Notes: a model not told the origin generated them from the sequence alone. A DNA stretch of 64,000 nt from Rhyacophila brunnea (GCA_022495005.1 JAGYXB010001103.1:434001-498000), one strand, 5' to 3'; positions 33,855 through 45,900 are shown, numbered from the stretch's first letter. Numbers and translations: made by a program.

Positions 33855-34910
33855 TATTTATGGTGCAAAATTTGATAACTGCAAAAAAAAATGGCGGTTA
33901 CAAAATATTCTAACCTGCAAAAATCTGTAACTGACATGTTCAAGAAATTGTTATATTTAAACATAACTGGCTAGTTATAAGTGTATTTTGTGTGTAAATT
34001 AGTTTTATAAATACCTTAAATCTCTGTCACAGTTCATTTCCAGTTGTAAATTGTATTTATAATGACAATTTCGGAGTTTGAATGCAGCACCAACATAATA
34101 CATCAACACTCTCAAGACAAAATGGCAGATAGATAATTTTGCAGTCACAAATGAGGAGCGTTCAGTTAGATAATTTTGTATTTGAATTTATTTAAAGAAA
34201 CCATATTTTTGTTTGTTGTATAATTTTGCACAGACATAGGGGTTATTATTGCATACAATATTGTATCATTAGTCCAAATAGTGAAAATTGTCAGTTAGGT
34301 AATTTTGCAGTGGAAACAACGCAATGCATTATTTTAATACTTTTAGCCATCTTTAAGAAGAATTGAATTCATTTTCAGTTAATTCTGTTTTGTATGGAAA
34401 GTTATTTCAGAAAAATCCGTAAAAAGTAAAAGACTATTATTGGTTGGTAAGGGGGTGGTCCTAGCAACTAAATTTTTAATATATACGTGCGTTACTATGG
34501 AAATCAAAACGAAAATTAAACGAAATGTCAAAATGTCATTTCAGTATTCTATATTTGTTTGTTTGTTTATTTTTTATTTACTTCATATCAAGTACAAGTT
34601 TGAGCATATTGAGCATAATAATTCAACAGAAAATTTTAAAATGTTGTAAGTATATAAAATGTTCTTTTTATCTTGTAATTATTTATAAATCAAACTACTC
34701 AGTGCATTCTTCAATACCAATAATAATTCATTATATTTCGAATAATTTGCCTATTGACATGTTCAATACCTCCGTTCATGCGTTCATGCGTTCATGTACT
34801 ACAGTAAATGAACTTTTTTGATGTGTACTCAACTCTTCTGTATATTAAAATGTTAATTTTATTTTCATTTATTTTTTGAAATGTGAACTTTTATAAGAAT
34901 TAGTTATTTT

Positions 34911-35246
34911 AAGGCGTCCCCCGAAAAGGGGTCTATATAATACATCATGTCAAAAAGTGATTTTATTGACTAAAACGGGTCTATATAGCATTGCTCACGT
35001 TATTGGAAAGTTTTATTATTTTATCTGCCACAGTTTTTGAGATACTAAAATGCTTACCGTAGAAGAGGGGTCTATAATGATTTATTTTATTATCAAAAAA
35101 AAAATTGTCAATGATAAAGAGTGCTTTCATGAACATAATTATTATCACAGATATACTCCAAAAGTCCGCATGATCGAATAAAACGTTTTTTTCCTCTCCT
35201 GAACAATTTTGTTTTTGCATATAGACCCTTTTCCGGGGGACGCCTT
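34911..35246. mobile_element. 336-bp inverted-repeat MITE
   Basis: Ends AAGGCGTCCCCCGAAAAGGG... and ...CCCTTTTCCGGGGGACGCCTT form inverted repeats of about 26 bp. No exact target duplication could be recognised. The 79-codon ORF inside has no known relatives. Confidence 0.7.
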
Positions 35247-35280
35247 CATTTATTTACACACTTTATAGAGGCGAAAAGAT

Positions 35281-35470
35281 CACGTGGCATATGAAAATGC
35301 AAAGACTGCACTGGATCGGCCGCGTGCATAGAATGCCGGAGGAGAGCATAGCAGCAAGAGATGCATAGCAGCAATGCGAGCTATGTACGCAACCCCCGAG
35401 GGCAATAGAAGACCTGGATGGCCGAAATTGAGATGGCTGGACTGCGCCCCATTGGAGACAGAATGAATTT
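35281..35470 (+). pseudogene. C-terminal fragment of a non-LTR reverse transcriptase
   Basis: Plus-strand translation gives RLHWIGRVHRMPEE, then after a frame change AMYATPEGNRRPGWPKLRWL, the standard tail of insect endonuclease/reverse transcriptases (GH--RMP---, then PEG-R--GRP--RW-D). A stop and a frameshift separate the pieces. Confidence 0.7.
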
Positions 35471-35479
35471 TTAAGGATC

Positions 35480-36630
35480 ACTTAAAAAGGCACACTGATT
35501 ACTAAAATTGATATAACTCATTTATTATTCATTCAAATTAAATACATAAATCCTTTAAATATTTGTAGGTATTGAATTCTTCTATTATTTATTTATATTT
35601 TATGTTAATTTTGTGCATCAATGGAATCAAGAAAACATGTCAAATTTAGGTTTTTGATTTTTTTTAGCCTTTTTTTATACAAAACGACAAAGGTTAAAAG
35701 TCTATGATAGAAGTAAATGATAAATTAAATATATAAGTACTAAAATTAAAGCTAAAATATAATATTTTTCAAGATATTTAGAAGATAGAGGGCCATTATA
35801 TGTGTTTTTACTCACTCAAATGCCTGATACCTACCAAATTGGTCATTATTTTGACAAATTTAAATAAAAATAGATTTTATAAATCAAATATTTTTTTAAA
35901 TATATATCGGACTCTACATAGTTATTACCATAAAATAATGATAGCTACATATATTATTAAGTACTCGTAACTTCAATTTTAAAAAAGATGATTATGATTA
36001 AAAATATTTGATTTTCACGATGTCCTGCACTCTGGCCAAATTGGCGCCGATTGTCTCCAATGTCAGTCCAATGTCGGTAATCAACTGGAGAGTGTCGGCG
36101 CTGGATCTTCCAGAATGAAGGAAGTTTTTGAAGGAGGCCAAGACCCACCAAGGGTTGTAGTACCATTCATGATGATAATGATATTACCTAAATAAATAAC
36201 TGATATGTGTATGTAGTAATATTTAAGACTTAAGAGGATACCTGCTGAAACGTTAGCAAAAATATGACAACATTTCCATCACATGCATCGGTATTAATTA
36301 TTTGTTTACGGAAGAACGAAAATTGTATGTACAACTTCACCTGACGTCTAAAATCCCAACCGCCGATCTGCAGAAACTTTCTGACGGTCCGCAAATAGTT
36401 GTTCCCAATGCATGGCCCCCAAAAGAGGGGGGCTGACAGGGCTGTAGCCTGGGGGCCCAGGCTCAATGGGGGCCCGGCATGGCGGATCGACCAGATAAGT
36501 GAGATAAACACAGATCACAAATTTTCTCTAATAGTAAAAAAGTCGCCTACAGCGCCATTTTACTTGAGGGATTTTAACATTTTAAAACATATGGTTGTGC
36601 GATCCAATTTTTGATTATTGTGTGTCGTCT
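35480..36630. other. Non-coding stretch
   Basis: 35957-36170 may be another decayed retrotransposon tail (minus strand) but no clear motif was found. 36405-36490 is a short GC-rich block (GGGGGCCCAGG, GGGGGCCCGGC) of unknown origin, possibly a hAT end. Confidence 0.4.
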
Positions 36631-36631
36631 T

Positions 36632-36967
36632 CGTGACTAGGCGATGCGCGGATTGTGCAAATGACGCTAGCCGAACGAAATATAAATTGTCATAAAAATT
36701 CAACATGCGTCCTTTTATGTTATGTTTATTATTATATTCATAATAATAATAGCATATTCATTGACATGCTTTCTTTTTCAAGTACCTACATGCGGAACGT
36801 TTTTTAGTCATCTTTACACGATTTAAGAATAATATATTCCTCCGACGCCATCACAAAACAAATTGACGTGCTCACACCTCGACTGTCAGTTTCCGATTGG
36901 CGACGACTGCGAAATTTCGTTCCACATACTGTTGAAAATTATTTGCCGTTTCACTTATTTACGCTCT
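36632..36967 (+). mobile_element. Family X MITE, 5'-truncated
   Basis: Enters the family at GTGACTAGGCGATGCGCGGA and continues to the right end TTTACGCTCTTAA. The left TTAA end is missing. Confidence 0.65.
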
Positions 36968-37084
36968 TAAAAATTATAAAAAATCGTTAAAAATACACTG
37001 AATACCTTTAATTTGACCTGGAATACCATTTGAAAAATTCTACTGTAAACTTAACTGCCACTACCTTTAATCCTAGCAATAGGT

Positions 37085-37260
37085 AGGGGGCGCAATTAAG
37101 TATGACTCCTTTAGCATATTGGACTATGTGCGTGGGCGCGATACCCGAGATATGCAGGTTCGATTCCTGCGGGGTGTCTTACTTTTTTCAAAAAGATTTT
37201 TTCTATTGATTATAATATATTTTCTCAGAAGTGTTTTCAAAATTATGTATGGATTGATTG
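37085..37260 (+). mobile_element. SINE-2 copy (tRNA-derived)
   Basis: tRNA-like head with box B-like GGTTCGATTCCTGCGGGG, followed by the family tail (TTACTTTTTTCAAAAAGATT; ATTATAATATATTTTCTCAG). The same unit occurs twice at 41465-42160. Because the 3' tail is shared, it is a retroposon rather than a tRNA gene. Confidence 0.7.
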
Positions 37261-37338
37261 TTTTCTATATTATATAGAAGAACTCGAAGATACAACATTA
37301 ATTTCAAACCTCACATCTCCTTCTTCTTCTTATTGTGC

Positions 37339-37870
37339 CATGCCCTAGCGGAGGTCGGCCACTATCAAGGCGATCTCATCTTTGTCGTCTGCTACCCGGA
37401 ACAGTTCAGTGGAGCTAGACTCGTATCAATCACGGAGGTTCTTAACCCACGAAATCTGGCGCCGTCATCTACTGCACTTCCCATTGATCTTTCCTTGAAT
37501 GACAAGTTGGGGGATGATGTATTTTTGTCCTCTCATAATGTGGCCGAGGTACTGTAGTTTCCTGGTTTTGATACTACGTAGAACTTCTCGGTCCTTCCCC
37601 ATTCGATTGAGAACTTCAACATTTGTCACCCGGACAGTCCAAGGAATTTTGAGGATGTGTCTATACAGCCACATCTCGAAAGCTTCAAGTCTCCGTGACA
37701 TCTCTTGGTTTAGCGTCCATACTTCCATACCATAGAAAAAAATTGAGAGAACACAACAACGTACCATACGCAGTCTCAGACCTAGGTTAAGATCTCGATT
37801 GCTAAGGAGGCGTCTCATTTTGAGAAAGGCGCTCCTTGCGATCTCAATTCTAGTTTTTTATTTCCTGAGA
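37339..37870 (-). pseudogene. C-terminal fragment of an RTE-like endonuclease/reverse transcriptase
   Basis: The longest open part (37465-37818) carries LRLRMVRCCVLSIFFYGMEV, RRLEAFEMWLYRHILKI, TNVEVLNRMGK and RKLQYLGHIMRG. These are the thumb and C-terminal motifs of a retrotransposon family common in insects. Beyond its stop, RRQISWVKNLRD and a decayed DEIALIVADLR-type ending continue to about 37339. The palm domain with YADD is absent. 5'-truncated and inactive. Confidence 0.8.
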
Positions 37871-37879
37871 CTGGTCCCA

Positions 37880-38290
37880 TTTCTCATTGATCCATGTACC
37901 TAAATATTATAATGGGTCACACGTTCGATCACATCCCCTACTTATTACTCTTGCTAAATATATTCGTCGATGCTTAAGATTTACAATTTTCCCATTACGG
38001 CGGAAATTTTTTTATATTTTCAATTCGGTGAAAACTCATTTGGGATTATGATAAGAAAATCGTTTTTTTCTCTTCACAGGGTTTGCTGATTAATTGGCGG
38101 AGCTTAGCGGGAATATTTCACCCCGATTGGTACTTCTTCGTGAAATACGACTGTTTTTTATCGACACAGTGTACTTGCGAAACAACAGTTTAATAAATAA
38201 TTCTCTGAATAAAATGAGAGGATTTGTGTGTGATTGAAACACCTTTACAATTGGTAAAAATATAACAGATTGTTTTCTTGATTTTAATAA
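37880..38290. other. Non-coding stretch, nothing recognised
   Basis: No ORF of note and no repeat ends. Confidence 0.45.
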
Positions 38291-38292
38291 AA

Positions 38293-38760
38293 GTAATTAC
38301 AAGATAAAAAGGACTTTTTATGTACAACGTTTTTAAATTTTCTGTTGAATCATACAAACTTGACTTGACTAGCTTAAACGATAAAAAAAATTGTACTTGA
38401 TAGAAATAATACTGAAATGTCATTTTGACATTCATATTGATTTCCATAGTAACGCACGTATATATTAATAATTTTGTTGCTAGGACCCCAGACCCCTAGC
38501 AACCAATAATAGTGGATTGGATTACGGATTTCTTCCGAAATAACTTTTCTTACAAAACAGAATTAACTGAAAATGAATTCAATTCTACTTAAAGATGGCA
38601 AGACGTATTTAAAAAAATGCATTGGCATCGTGATCTTCTAAAAGTTTCAAATGTCTAGCTAGTCAGGAAGTTAGTTAAAAATCGATTGCAAGATTTGTAC
38701 CGGATAAACAACCACTGGACAAATAAGAATACGACCTCATAAAAACGTTGTAAAAAACAT
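38293..38760 (+). repeat. Family D interspersed repeat
   Basis: From AATTACAAGATAAAAAGGAC to AAAAACGTTGTAAAAA with all family core words. Confidence 0.7.
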
Positions 38761-39028
38761 GTATATTACTTCATAACTGTCATCCGGTGGCGAAGGGTGG
38801 ACGTAGGCTGTTAAGATTCGACATAAATAATGCACACTAAACATTGTCAGTCATACTTATTTGGTTTCGTTAAATTCAATTAAATCCTACCTAACCAAAC
38901 CATAATAGTTTAAGTATGCTATGGGCGATCCGACAAAAACGGTGCACACTTTGTCAGTCATACTTATTTGTTTTCGTTGAATTATGAATACATATTACAG
39001 GTGGTGTTGGTTAGTTTTTTTTAATTCA

Positions 39029-39398
39029 TTAAGGCTATACTTCAGCTGGGGCACGGTCTAAAACGAACGTGACTACGCGACGCGAAGATTATGCAAATGA
39101 CGCGTGCAGAAAAAAACATAATTTGTCATAAAAAGTCAACATGCGTCCATTAAATGTTATGTTTATTGTTCTATTACTAATAATAATAATATATTCATTG
39201 ACACGTTTTCTTTTTCAAGTAAATGGGTAACGTCTTTTATTCATCTTTACACGATTTAAGAATAATTCCCCCGTCGCCATCACAAAACAAATTGATGTGT
39301 TCACAGCTCAACTTTCGCTCTCCGACTGCCAGCCAGTCCAAATTTCGTCGCACCTTTAGTTGAAAATTATTTTCCGTTTCACTGAAGTACCGTCTTAA
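39029..39398 (+). mobile_element. Family X MITE nested in a family B MITE, TTAA duplicated
   Basis: TTAA at 39029-39032 and 39395-39398 bracket GGCTATACTTCAGCTGGGGC...CTGAAGTACCGTC. Sister family B copies at 25402 and 42383 read AATTCATTAAGCCC without the insertion, proving an exact TTAA target duplication. Confidence 0.88.
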
Positions 39399-39562
39399 GC
39401 CATGCGTATACCAAACCGTAACCGATAAAAAATATTCTTCTTCTATAAAATATGTTTTTACTATTATTTACTATGGCTTGGATTGGGCAGGATTTAATTT
39501 AATTTAAAAAAAACTAACAAATACTATCTACTCATTGTTGTCTATGCGTCAATTACATTGAG

Positions 39563-39896
39563 CTACTTTACGAGTTGCTTGTTGGCAAATTTACAACCTG
39601 CCTGTAAAGTCGCCCAGTGTCATCATCGAACAAGCTAACAAGCAGATTGTAAACAATCTACCGAGAAAAATTGAAAGCCGGTCAACTTTACACGCTACAC
39701 ACCGGCATGTGGGCCTACTGCATCTGCGCAGTAGAGCGTACTAGCAATCTCCCGGTAAAAAAACAAACTACGTTCTGTCAAAATAGTCGCTGGCTTGTGG
39801 CTTCTCAGCGAATGGAAAGTTTTATGTGTCACCATCACAATCGCAGTAGCTGAATCGCCCGCTTTTAAATTCGCCAACAAACAGCTCGTAAAGTAG
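39563..39896. mobile_element. 334-bp inverted-repeat element nested in a family B MITE
   Basis: Ends CTACTTTACGAGTTGCTTGT... and its inverse (ACAAACAGCTCGTAAAGTAG), about 30 bp with a few mismatches. The interior has a CTGCATCTGCGCAGTAG block that resembles family Y. The ORFs on both strands inside are by-products. Confidence 0.65.
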
Positions 39897-40008
39897 TTTA
39901 CTGTAATTTACGCTTTAGTTAAATGAAAACAAATTCGTTTGTCTGACAAATTTTAGTGTGCACTATTTATGTCGGATCTTTACAGTCTACCTACACCCTT
40001 CGCCACTA

Positions 40009-41460
40009 CTGCATCTCATAAACAAAAGGCACAATACCTAGTACTGTCATCGGTGTTTTAATTATTGTAATTATATATTAATTCGGTTAGGGTGAGAGGT
40101 CCCGGGTTCAAATGCGGATCAAACTCAAAGTGGGTATTTTTTTAGTTTGGCATACCTATCTACTTTCAATAATCGGTGTTTTACCTTTGAAAAAATTTAA
40201 ATAAATATTACGTAGCACAATGTGCTCAGCTTTCTCTAGCAAACTGTTTATTACCTAGTACTTCTTTATATAAACACTCCATCTAATTATTTTATTTAAT
40301 CTGAGCTTGCAACGCAGTTTTTTCTTCCATCCACTTCTTTTTTAATTTCTCCACGAAGGTTTGCAGTCGTCAAAGCATCATCTACCTTTGACACAGTTGA
40401 CTGGAATTAACGAGATTCAGCCATAGATCATGATAGTCGCCTTTTGCTCAGATCCCTTGGTCCTGGACAGGGAACTGAAATACCTAACGGATAAAGAGTA
40501 GCAGGTAACCGATCTCGAGTAAGAAAGAATCCAGGATAAACACGTGTCAAAAATATGTCATACGTCGAATACTGACAACTGCTCTCGATTTATGCATTGA
40601 CGCTCATTTAATATTGGTGTATTACACATAATATTACACGTGCGTTATGCGTGTTTCATTTTCGTAGGATACTCACAAATTCAAAAATGTAGCGTATTGA
40701 ATATAGCCTATCGGAATTATATTTATTATCTGTTCTGTGATGTACACCCAACACTCAACGATTGAATCCTTTTGCACGATGTCTCTTTATAGTTCATACT
40801 TTTGCAACATATGGATGAACTAAGAAAATGGAACATCGTAATAGACGCATATTATGAAGATAACTGTTTTACAGAGTTCCATAATTAAATTTACCTTCAG
40901 TACAGAAAATTAATACCTAATTATATTAATAATGTGATGGGGTTAAATGACTTTATAAACGCACTGTACTCGCGGTACTTCCAAGGAAGTAGTGTTTCAC
41001 AATGACCTATCCACAGAATGACAAACTAATTGATTTCAAAGGATTACCAGCGTTGATTCGGTCCTGCTGAATTTCAATTGAAATCTCTATTGTCTGCAGT
41101 CGCTATAGTACAGGGTTGGCGAACCTTTTTACGTACGCGTGCCAAAATTTCCCAAATATTATTTTTCGATTGACGTGCCGAGCAGTTTTTGGGAAAAAAT
41201 AGTTTTTTTTAATGATGTTCTCTATAACACTCACAGAACATAGCAGACAATAATATAGCTGTACTTATCACTTTTTTCAATTACGCCATACATTGCGGTC
41301 CACCAATTTACTGTCTGTCAGAATTACTACTACTAGATTCACCAAGTTTTTGTTTCGTATTTAGTGCAGCCAATTTTGTGGGCAGATCTATTCTATACAT
41401 AAGACTGCTATCGGCGGCTATCGAGGGTAGATTTTCATATTTTTGTATTGAGGTATTTAT
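40009..41460. other. Non-coding stretch
   Basis: A tRNA-like box B (TCCCGGGTTCAAATGCGG, about 40100) marks a probable SINE relic. CAGGGTTGGCGAACCTTTTT at 41114 resembles a hAT terminus, but no partner end was found. Confidence 0.4.
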
Positions 41461-41464
41461 AATT

Positions 41465-41655
41465 GTTGAGAAAATATATTATAACCAATAGAAAAAATCT
41501 TTTTTGAAAAAAGTAAGCCACCCCGGCAGGGAATCGAACCTTGCATCTCCCGGGTTTACGCCCCATCCGCGCATTACCTCTATGCTACGCAGTGACATAC
41601 TAATTGCGACAAACTTTAACTATTGGCCAATTTTAATACCCACTCATCACCGCTC
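41465..41655 (-). mobile_element. SINE-2 copy, left arm of an inverted pair
   Basis: The reverse complement carries the head (TAGCATAGAGGTAATGCGCG, GGTTCGATTCCCTGCCGGGG) and the tail ATTGGTTATAATATATTTTC. It is nearly identical to 41969-42160. Confidence 0.75.
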
Positions 41656-41968
41656 TTCCAAATCAAGCTACTTTGGCAATCGATTTTTGTTTATTAAATC
41701 AAAGTAGATACCTATTACTTCGATTACTAACCGACGTCGTGGATTTCTCCAATATTTTTTATGATGTAACTTACTTGAACTTGCTAATAATTTATGATTA
41801 ACTATTTCTTTTATTCAACGAATAATTCACAAGATTTAAGAATGTACCATTCTAATTATTGAACATACATAATTTTGAAAAACACTTTCTGAGAAAATAT
41901 ATTATAACCAATAGAAAAAATCTTTTTTGAGTATACCTATGTATATTTTTTTGAATATATATATGGGT

Positions 41969-42160
41969 ATTAAAATTGGCCAATAGTTAAAGTTTGTCGC
42001 AATTAGTATGTCACTGCGTAGCATAGAGATAATGCGCGGATGGGGCGTAAACCCGGGAGATGCAAGGTTCGATTCCCTGCCGGGGTGGCTTACTTTTTTC
42101 AAAAAAGATTTTTCTATTGGTTATAATATATTTTCTCAGAAAGTGTTTTTCAAAATTATG
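41969..42160 (+). mobile_element. SINE-2 copy, right arm of an inverted pair
   Basis: tRNA-like head (CATAGAGATAATGCGCGGAT; GGTTCGATTCCCTGCC) preceded by TTGTCGCAATTAGTATGTCA. The tail passes through TTTCTATTGGTTATAATATA to about 42160. A short piece of the same tail in reverse lies in the spacer (41885-41932). Confidence 0.75.
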
Positions 42161-42192
42161 TATGTTAATAAGTATTTGTTTCCATTGAAGTA

Positions 42193-42991
42193 AGGCTACA
42201 ATTTGCAGATAGTGTTGGTTAATTTTTAAATATCAATTAATCCTTGCCTAAACCAAACCACAATAGCTTAGGTATGCTAATGGCGATCCGACAAAAACAG
42301 TGCACACTTTTTCAGTCATACTTATTTGTTTTCTTTGAATTAAAAATACATATTACAGATGGTGTTGGTTAGTTTTTTTTAATTCATTAAGCCCAACACA
42401 AACCATAATTGATAAAAAGTATTCTTCAATCTATAAAATATATAAAATTATGCCATTAAACCATAAGTACATAATTTTAGATATTTTATAGATAAACAAA
42501 TATTTTTTTACTATTATCTATGGCTTGGATTATGCAGGGTTTAATTTAATTTTAAAAACTCACAAACAATATCTCCACATTGTAGTCTTACCCTTATTTC
42601 ATAATATATGGTTTTAACCGTACGGAAAAAAATCGAACGGTAAAAATCCAAATCGGCAACAAGTTTACGCTTTTTTCACACTACATGGTTTATGCACAGT
42701 TTTGTGGTTGAGTGTTGTCGATTTAAAACCGTTTAATGTGAAAGCGTGTATTAGGTCACGTACATCACTGAGTCATCGGTAGCCATCCGTGCGCCATGTC
42801 GCCGGTGTCGTTTCCGTTTTTAACCATCACCATGTAATGTGAAAAGGGCCATGCTCTTCTTCACACCACTAAAAGAGTGTCGCCGTACGGTCAAAACCGT
42901 ATAATCTGAAAGGAGCATTAGTTTAATGAAAACAAATATGTTTGACTGACAAAGTTTCGCAAGCACTACCTACCTCCACCCATCACCACTA
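42193..42991. mobile_element. Family B hAT-type MITE, left-truncated, with a nested hairpin end pair
   Basis: Enters family B at GATAGTGTTGGTTAATTTTT and ends CCACCCATCACCACTA. About 42605-42910 is foreign: it is bounded by TATGGTTTTAACCGTACGG and the inverted CCGTACGGTCAAAACCGTAT, so it is another small inverted-repeat element. Confidence 0.65.
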
Positions 42992-42999
42992 ATATAAAC

Positions 43000-45900
43000 A
43001 ATTTCTTTATAAAAATTGATTAATCAAACAATTATTTTCATAAAGCCCAATAGGGTTGGAACGAGAGTAGAGGAAAGGAAGATGAATTCTTTGTTGACTT
43101 ACTGCAGGGAGAAAAGTTTTCTTGGATACATACAGAATAAAATAGTAAACATTATGAAGAAACATTATTTTTTAATTCCATAATCACACAGTTGTATTTA
43201 AATAAATCACATTTTGTCAATAACAATTAATACATATTGCACATATTAAAATTATGGCGGTTTATTAAATTATGCTAAATTAAAGACGAGGTAGGTATAT
43301 GCAAGTTATTTAATAAAAGGTTTTGTAATCTTAGAGCAGTAGTCTCCAATCCTTTTTAATTGCGTTTACATAAGGCGAAAAAGATTTAACACATACCCCC
43401 AATATTATAATATATTGTTTCGGTTTAATTGAGCAGAAATCTACAATGTATCTACAGGTCTCAGACAAGGAGATCGACTAGCCACATTACTTTTCAATAT
43501 CGCGTCGGAAACTTACATCAATGTCAATAAACTTATATATTTACAATAGCGTTTAATATTGGCATATTATGGGGACGACACTGACATCATAGGCCGCAAT
43601 GAAAATGCTGTCACATTAGGACTCTGTGTTATTGTGAAGAAAACTATCCTAAACGCCAAACCATAAAATGTTCAGGGAAGCGAAATTTAGAAATTACGAA
43701 CCTATACTTAAATTGATTTTAGTTCTGTAATATCAAAATATTAAAAAATCATTTTTGTGTTTCAAATTACAATTAATGTTGGGGAATTTTTTCCAATTTA
43801 AAATTTATGAAAAATTCACTACATTGGCAAATAATGTCACTTAGGATACTTAAGAAGTGGCATGAAAATAATTGTTTCTTAAATTTAATATAATCCTATG
43901 CATTTAGGTTTATACAGAAATGTTGGAAACTTCATAGATAATCGATTGATGTAAAAAAACGTATTTCAAAAATTGGCGTTTGGGATAGTTTAGAATTGAA
44001 TAGACGTATATGGTTGTATCCAGTGGACTGGAGATACCTTGTGATTTTATGACGCAAATTCTGAGGCTGTTTCAAATTATGTGTTTGCAATGAAGAGTGC
44101 GCATAGTGCCTGAAGATGCCGAAAGGCGAAACCCGGGTCGCAAATAATGATTGAAATTGTCTAGTACAAACTTAAATTAATTAAAATTCAAGTAAAGTTT
44201 ACATGAAAATGAGATAATTACTTTATATATTTTAAAACATGTAAGCAATCCACACAATGGCATTCAATGAAATATTGGTCCACATTTTTGCCTGTTTAAA
44301 TGATTCCTATACGTCAAATGCGTTATCATCATGTTATCTGCTGTCACAGTAAGCTGCTGCTACGGGAAAAAAGTGTGTAATGTTGTTTTTCTTGTTATTT
44401 AAAATGTTATCAGCTGATGCTCCCATTCCACAGCACATTTTGAATCTTTAAACGAACATTGTCAGTTAGAAAAACAAATTACCACAGCAACAATAAGGTC
44501 ACCTCACGCGTACCGCGCTACATCGGCAACCACATGACTCAATGAACGTTTTTTATTATGTTCTGCATTCCTACACATTTTCGACTCATGTCAAAACGCG
44601 CGCTCTTTTCTCTATGGATTTTCTATGAAATTATTATCTACGTCTGGTGTTTACGTCTGTTATCTATGGTCTGTTGGTTGGGTTCTGTTAAAAATATTAT
44701 CTATGGATGCAGTATTGCAAATAATTTTAACATACGCACACGTAGAAACTGTTACGAAAATTCAAAATACTAATACATTAGAGTTGGCACTCTCCATCAT
44801 TGAATTTATAGAGATAGTGATCATTCAAAATATTCTGCGGAATGACGAAACCATCGACTTAATTTGTCGCCGTACCAGCATATGACGTGATCATAATGTG
44901 ATCGCAGCATTATCGAAATTAAAGATTTACGCACTATCAAATGGCATTTATAACTCATTTTTATGAATATGTTACTTGATCCATAACACTGACACAGACA
45001 CTGTTTACATTTTATTGCATTTTACCTTCTTATGATTGATAAGTATAATACCTATTATATATAGTAAAAAATAGTAGTTTTTTATTGCATTGTTATCTTC
45101 AAAAATAAAGAGAATGATGTGATTGTCGAAATTTATAACACCGCCACTGTCAGTCTAAATCAGCGATATCCAACCTTTTAGGAGCTAACTGCTACCTTAA
45201 CTATTTCAAAAACATTGGCGGGGCCCTATATATATTACTCTTTAAAAAAAATTAAAAATATACATGTCAAAACGGAATTGTATTTGACATTTGAAAAAAA
45301 AAATTAAAACAAATTTGTTCAAAGGTCCCTTCAAATATCTTCTCGGGCTACTAAGTGTCAGCTAGCTACCGATTGTACATAACTGGTCTAGGTTATCAGT
45401 GATACTGAAGCATGATATCACATGAATACGTGTATTAATTAAGGCGCTAAGCACCAAAAACATAAAAACTGACATTTTTATAGAAAAATGTTCTACATAC
45501 CAACGCCAATAACTTCAACTATAGTCTAAGTGCCTCAAGCAAGTCAAAAAAATACAGCAAAATAATTAAACCTGTCGACGTTGAAGTCCGTTGGCGTGTT
45601 TTATTTATAATGGTGTAAGCAGCACTGCAGTGGTCAACGGCATTCAATATAAAATAGCTGACGATGGTGTGTTGACACTTGCGAGTTCTTAATACCTAAA
45701 ATTATAGAAGCTGCCGTGATTGCTTCACACTGTAAAACTACATTTTTCAAAAGGTCTGCTTCATGAAATTTTACTGCAATGACTCGGTATTTTGTAACTA
45801 CAGGCAATATTACTTTTTGGTACTTAGAGCCTTATTTAATACACGTATTCACATTATCTGACACTTAAAAAAAATTAGTGTTTTAAAAATTTGAAATATC

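Larger units (their letters stand above)
31337..34321. mobile_element. 2985-bp autonomous-type DNA transposon with 4-bp target duplication
   Basis: The terminal inverted repeats are 30 bp with one mismatch (left starts CGTTGCTTCCACTGCAAAAT, right ends ATTTTGCAGTGGAAACAACG). CAAT is duplicated at 31333-31336 and 34322-34325, and the empty site (GATGCCAATGCATT) is seen in uninterrupted copies of the host repeat. Further copies of the AGTTAG-TAATTTTG motif lie near the right end (about 34133, 34168). One transposase gene on the minus strand fills most of it, split by a frameshift. A 4-bp target site and this protein type would fit the Sola superfamily, but the assignment is from memory and unsure. 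Confidence 0.85.
31200..34690 (-). repeat. Family D repeat split by a DNA transposon
   Basis: The two halves at about 31200-31336 and 34322-34690 are contiguous in other copies (compare 14215-14730). The break falls within GATGCCAAT|GCATTATTTT. Confidence 0.8.
38785..40008. mobile_element. Family B hAT-type MITE carrying two nested elements
   Basis: Ends CGGTGGCGAAGGGTGGACGT... and ...ACACCCTTCGCCACTA. The flanks ACTGTCATC / ACTGCATC match with one indel. Interrupted by family X at 39029-39398 and by an inverted-repeat element at 39563-39896. Confidence 0.75.

Noticed and set aside
34761..34800. CRISPR-like or satellite array (CGTTCATG units)
   Set aside because: Only three short tandem units; an ordinary microsatellite in eukaryotic DNA.
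39671..39880. Overlapping 60- and 61-codon ORFs on opposite strands
   Set aside because: Both lie in a nested inverted-repeat element.
41110..41160. Complete hAT element starting CAGGGTTGGCGAACC
   Set aside because: The end resembles hAT termini, but no partner end or 8-bp duplication was found.
41504..42193. Two nearly identical ORFs on opposite strands
   Set aside because: Both are translations of the inverted SINE-2 pair.
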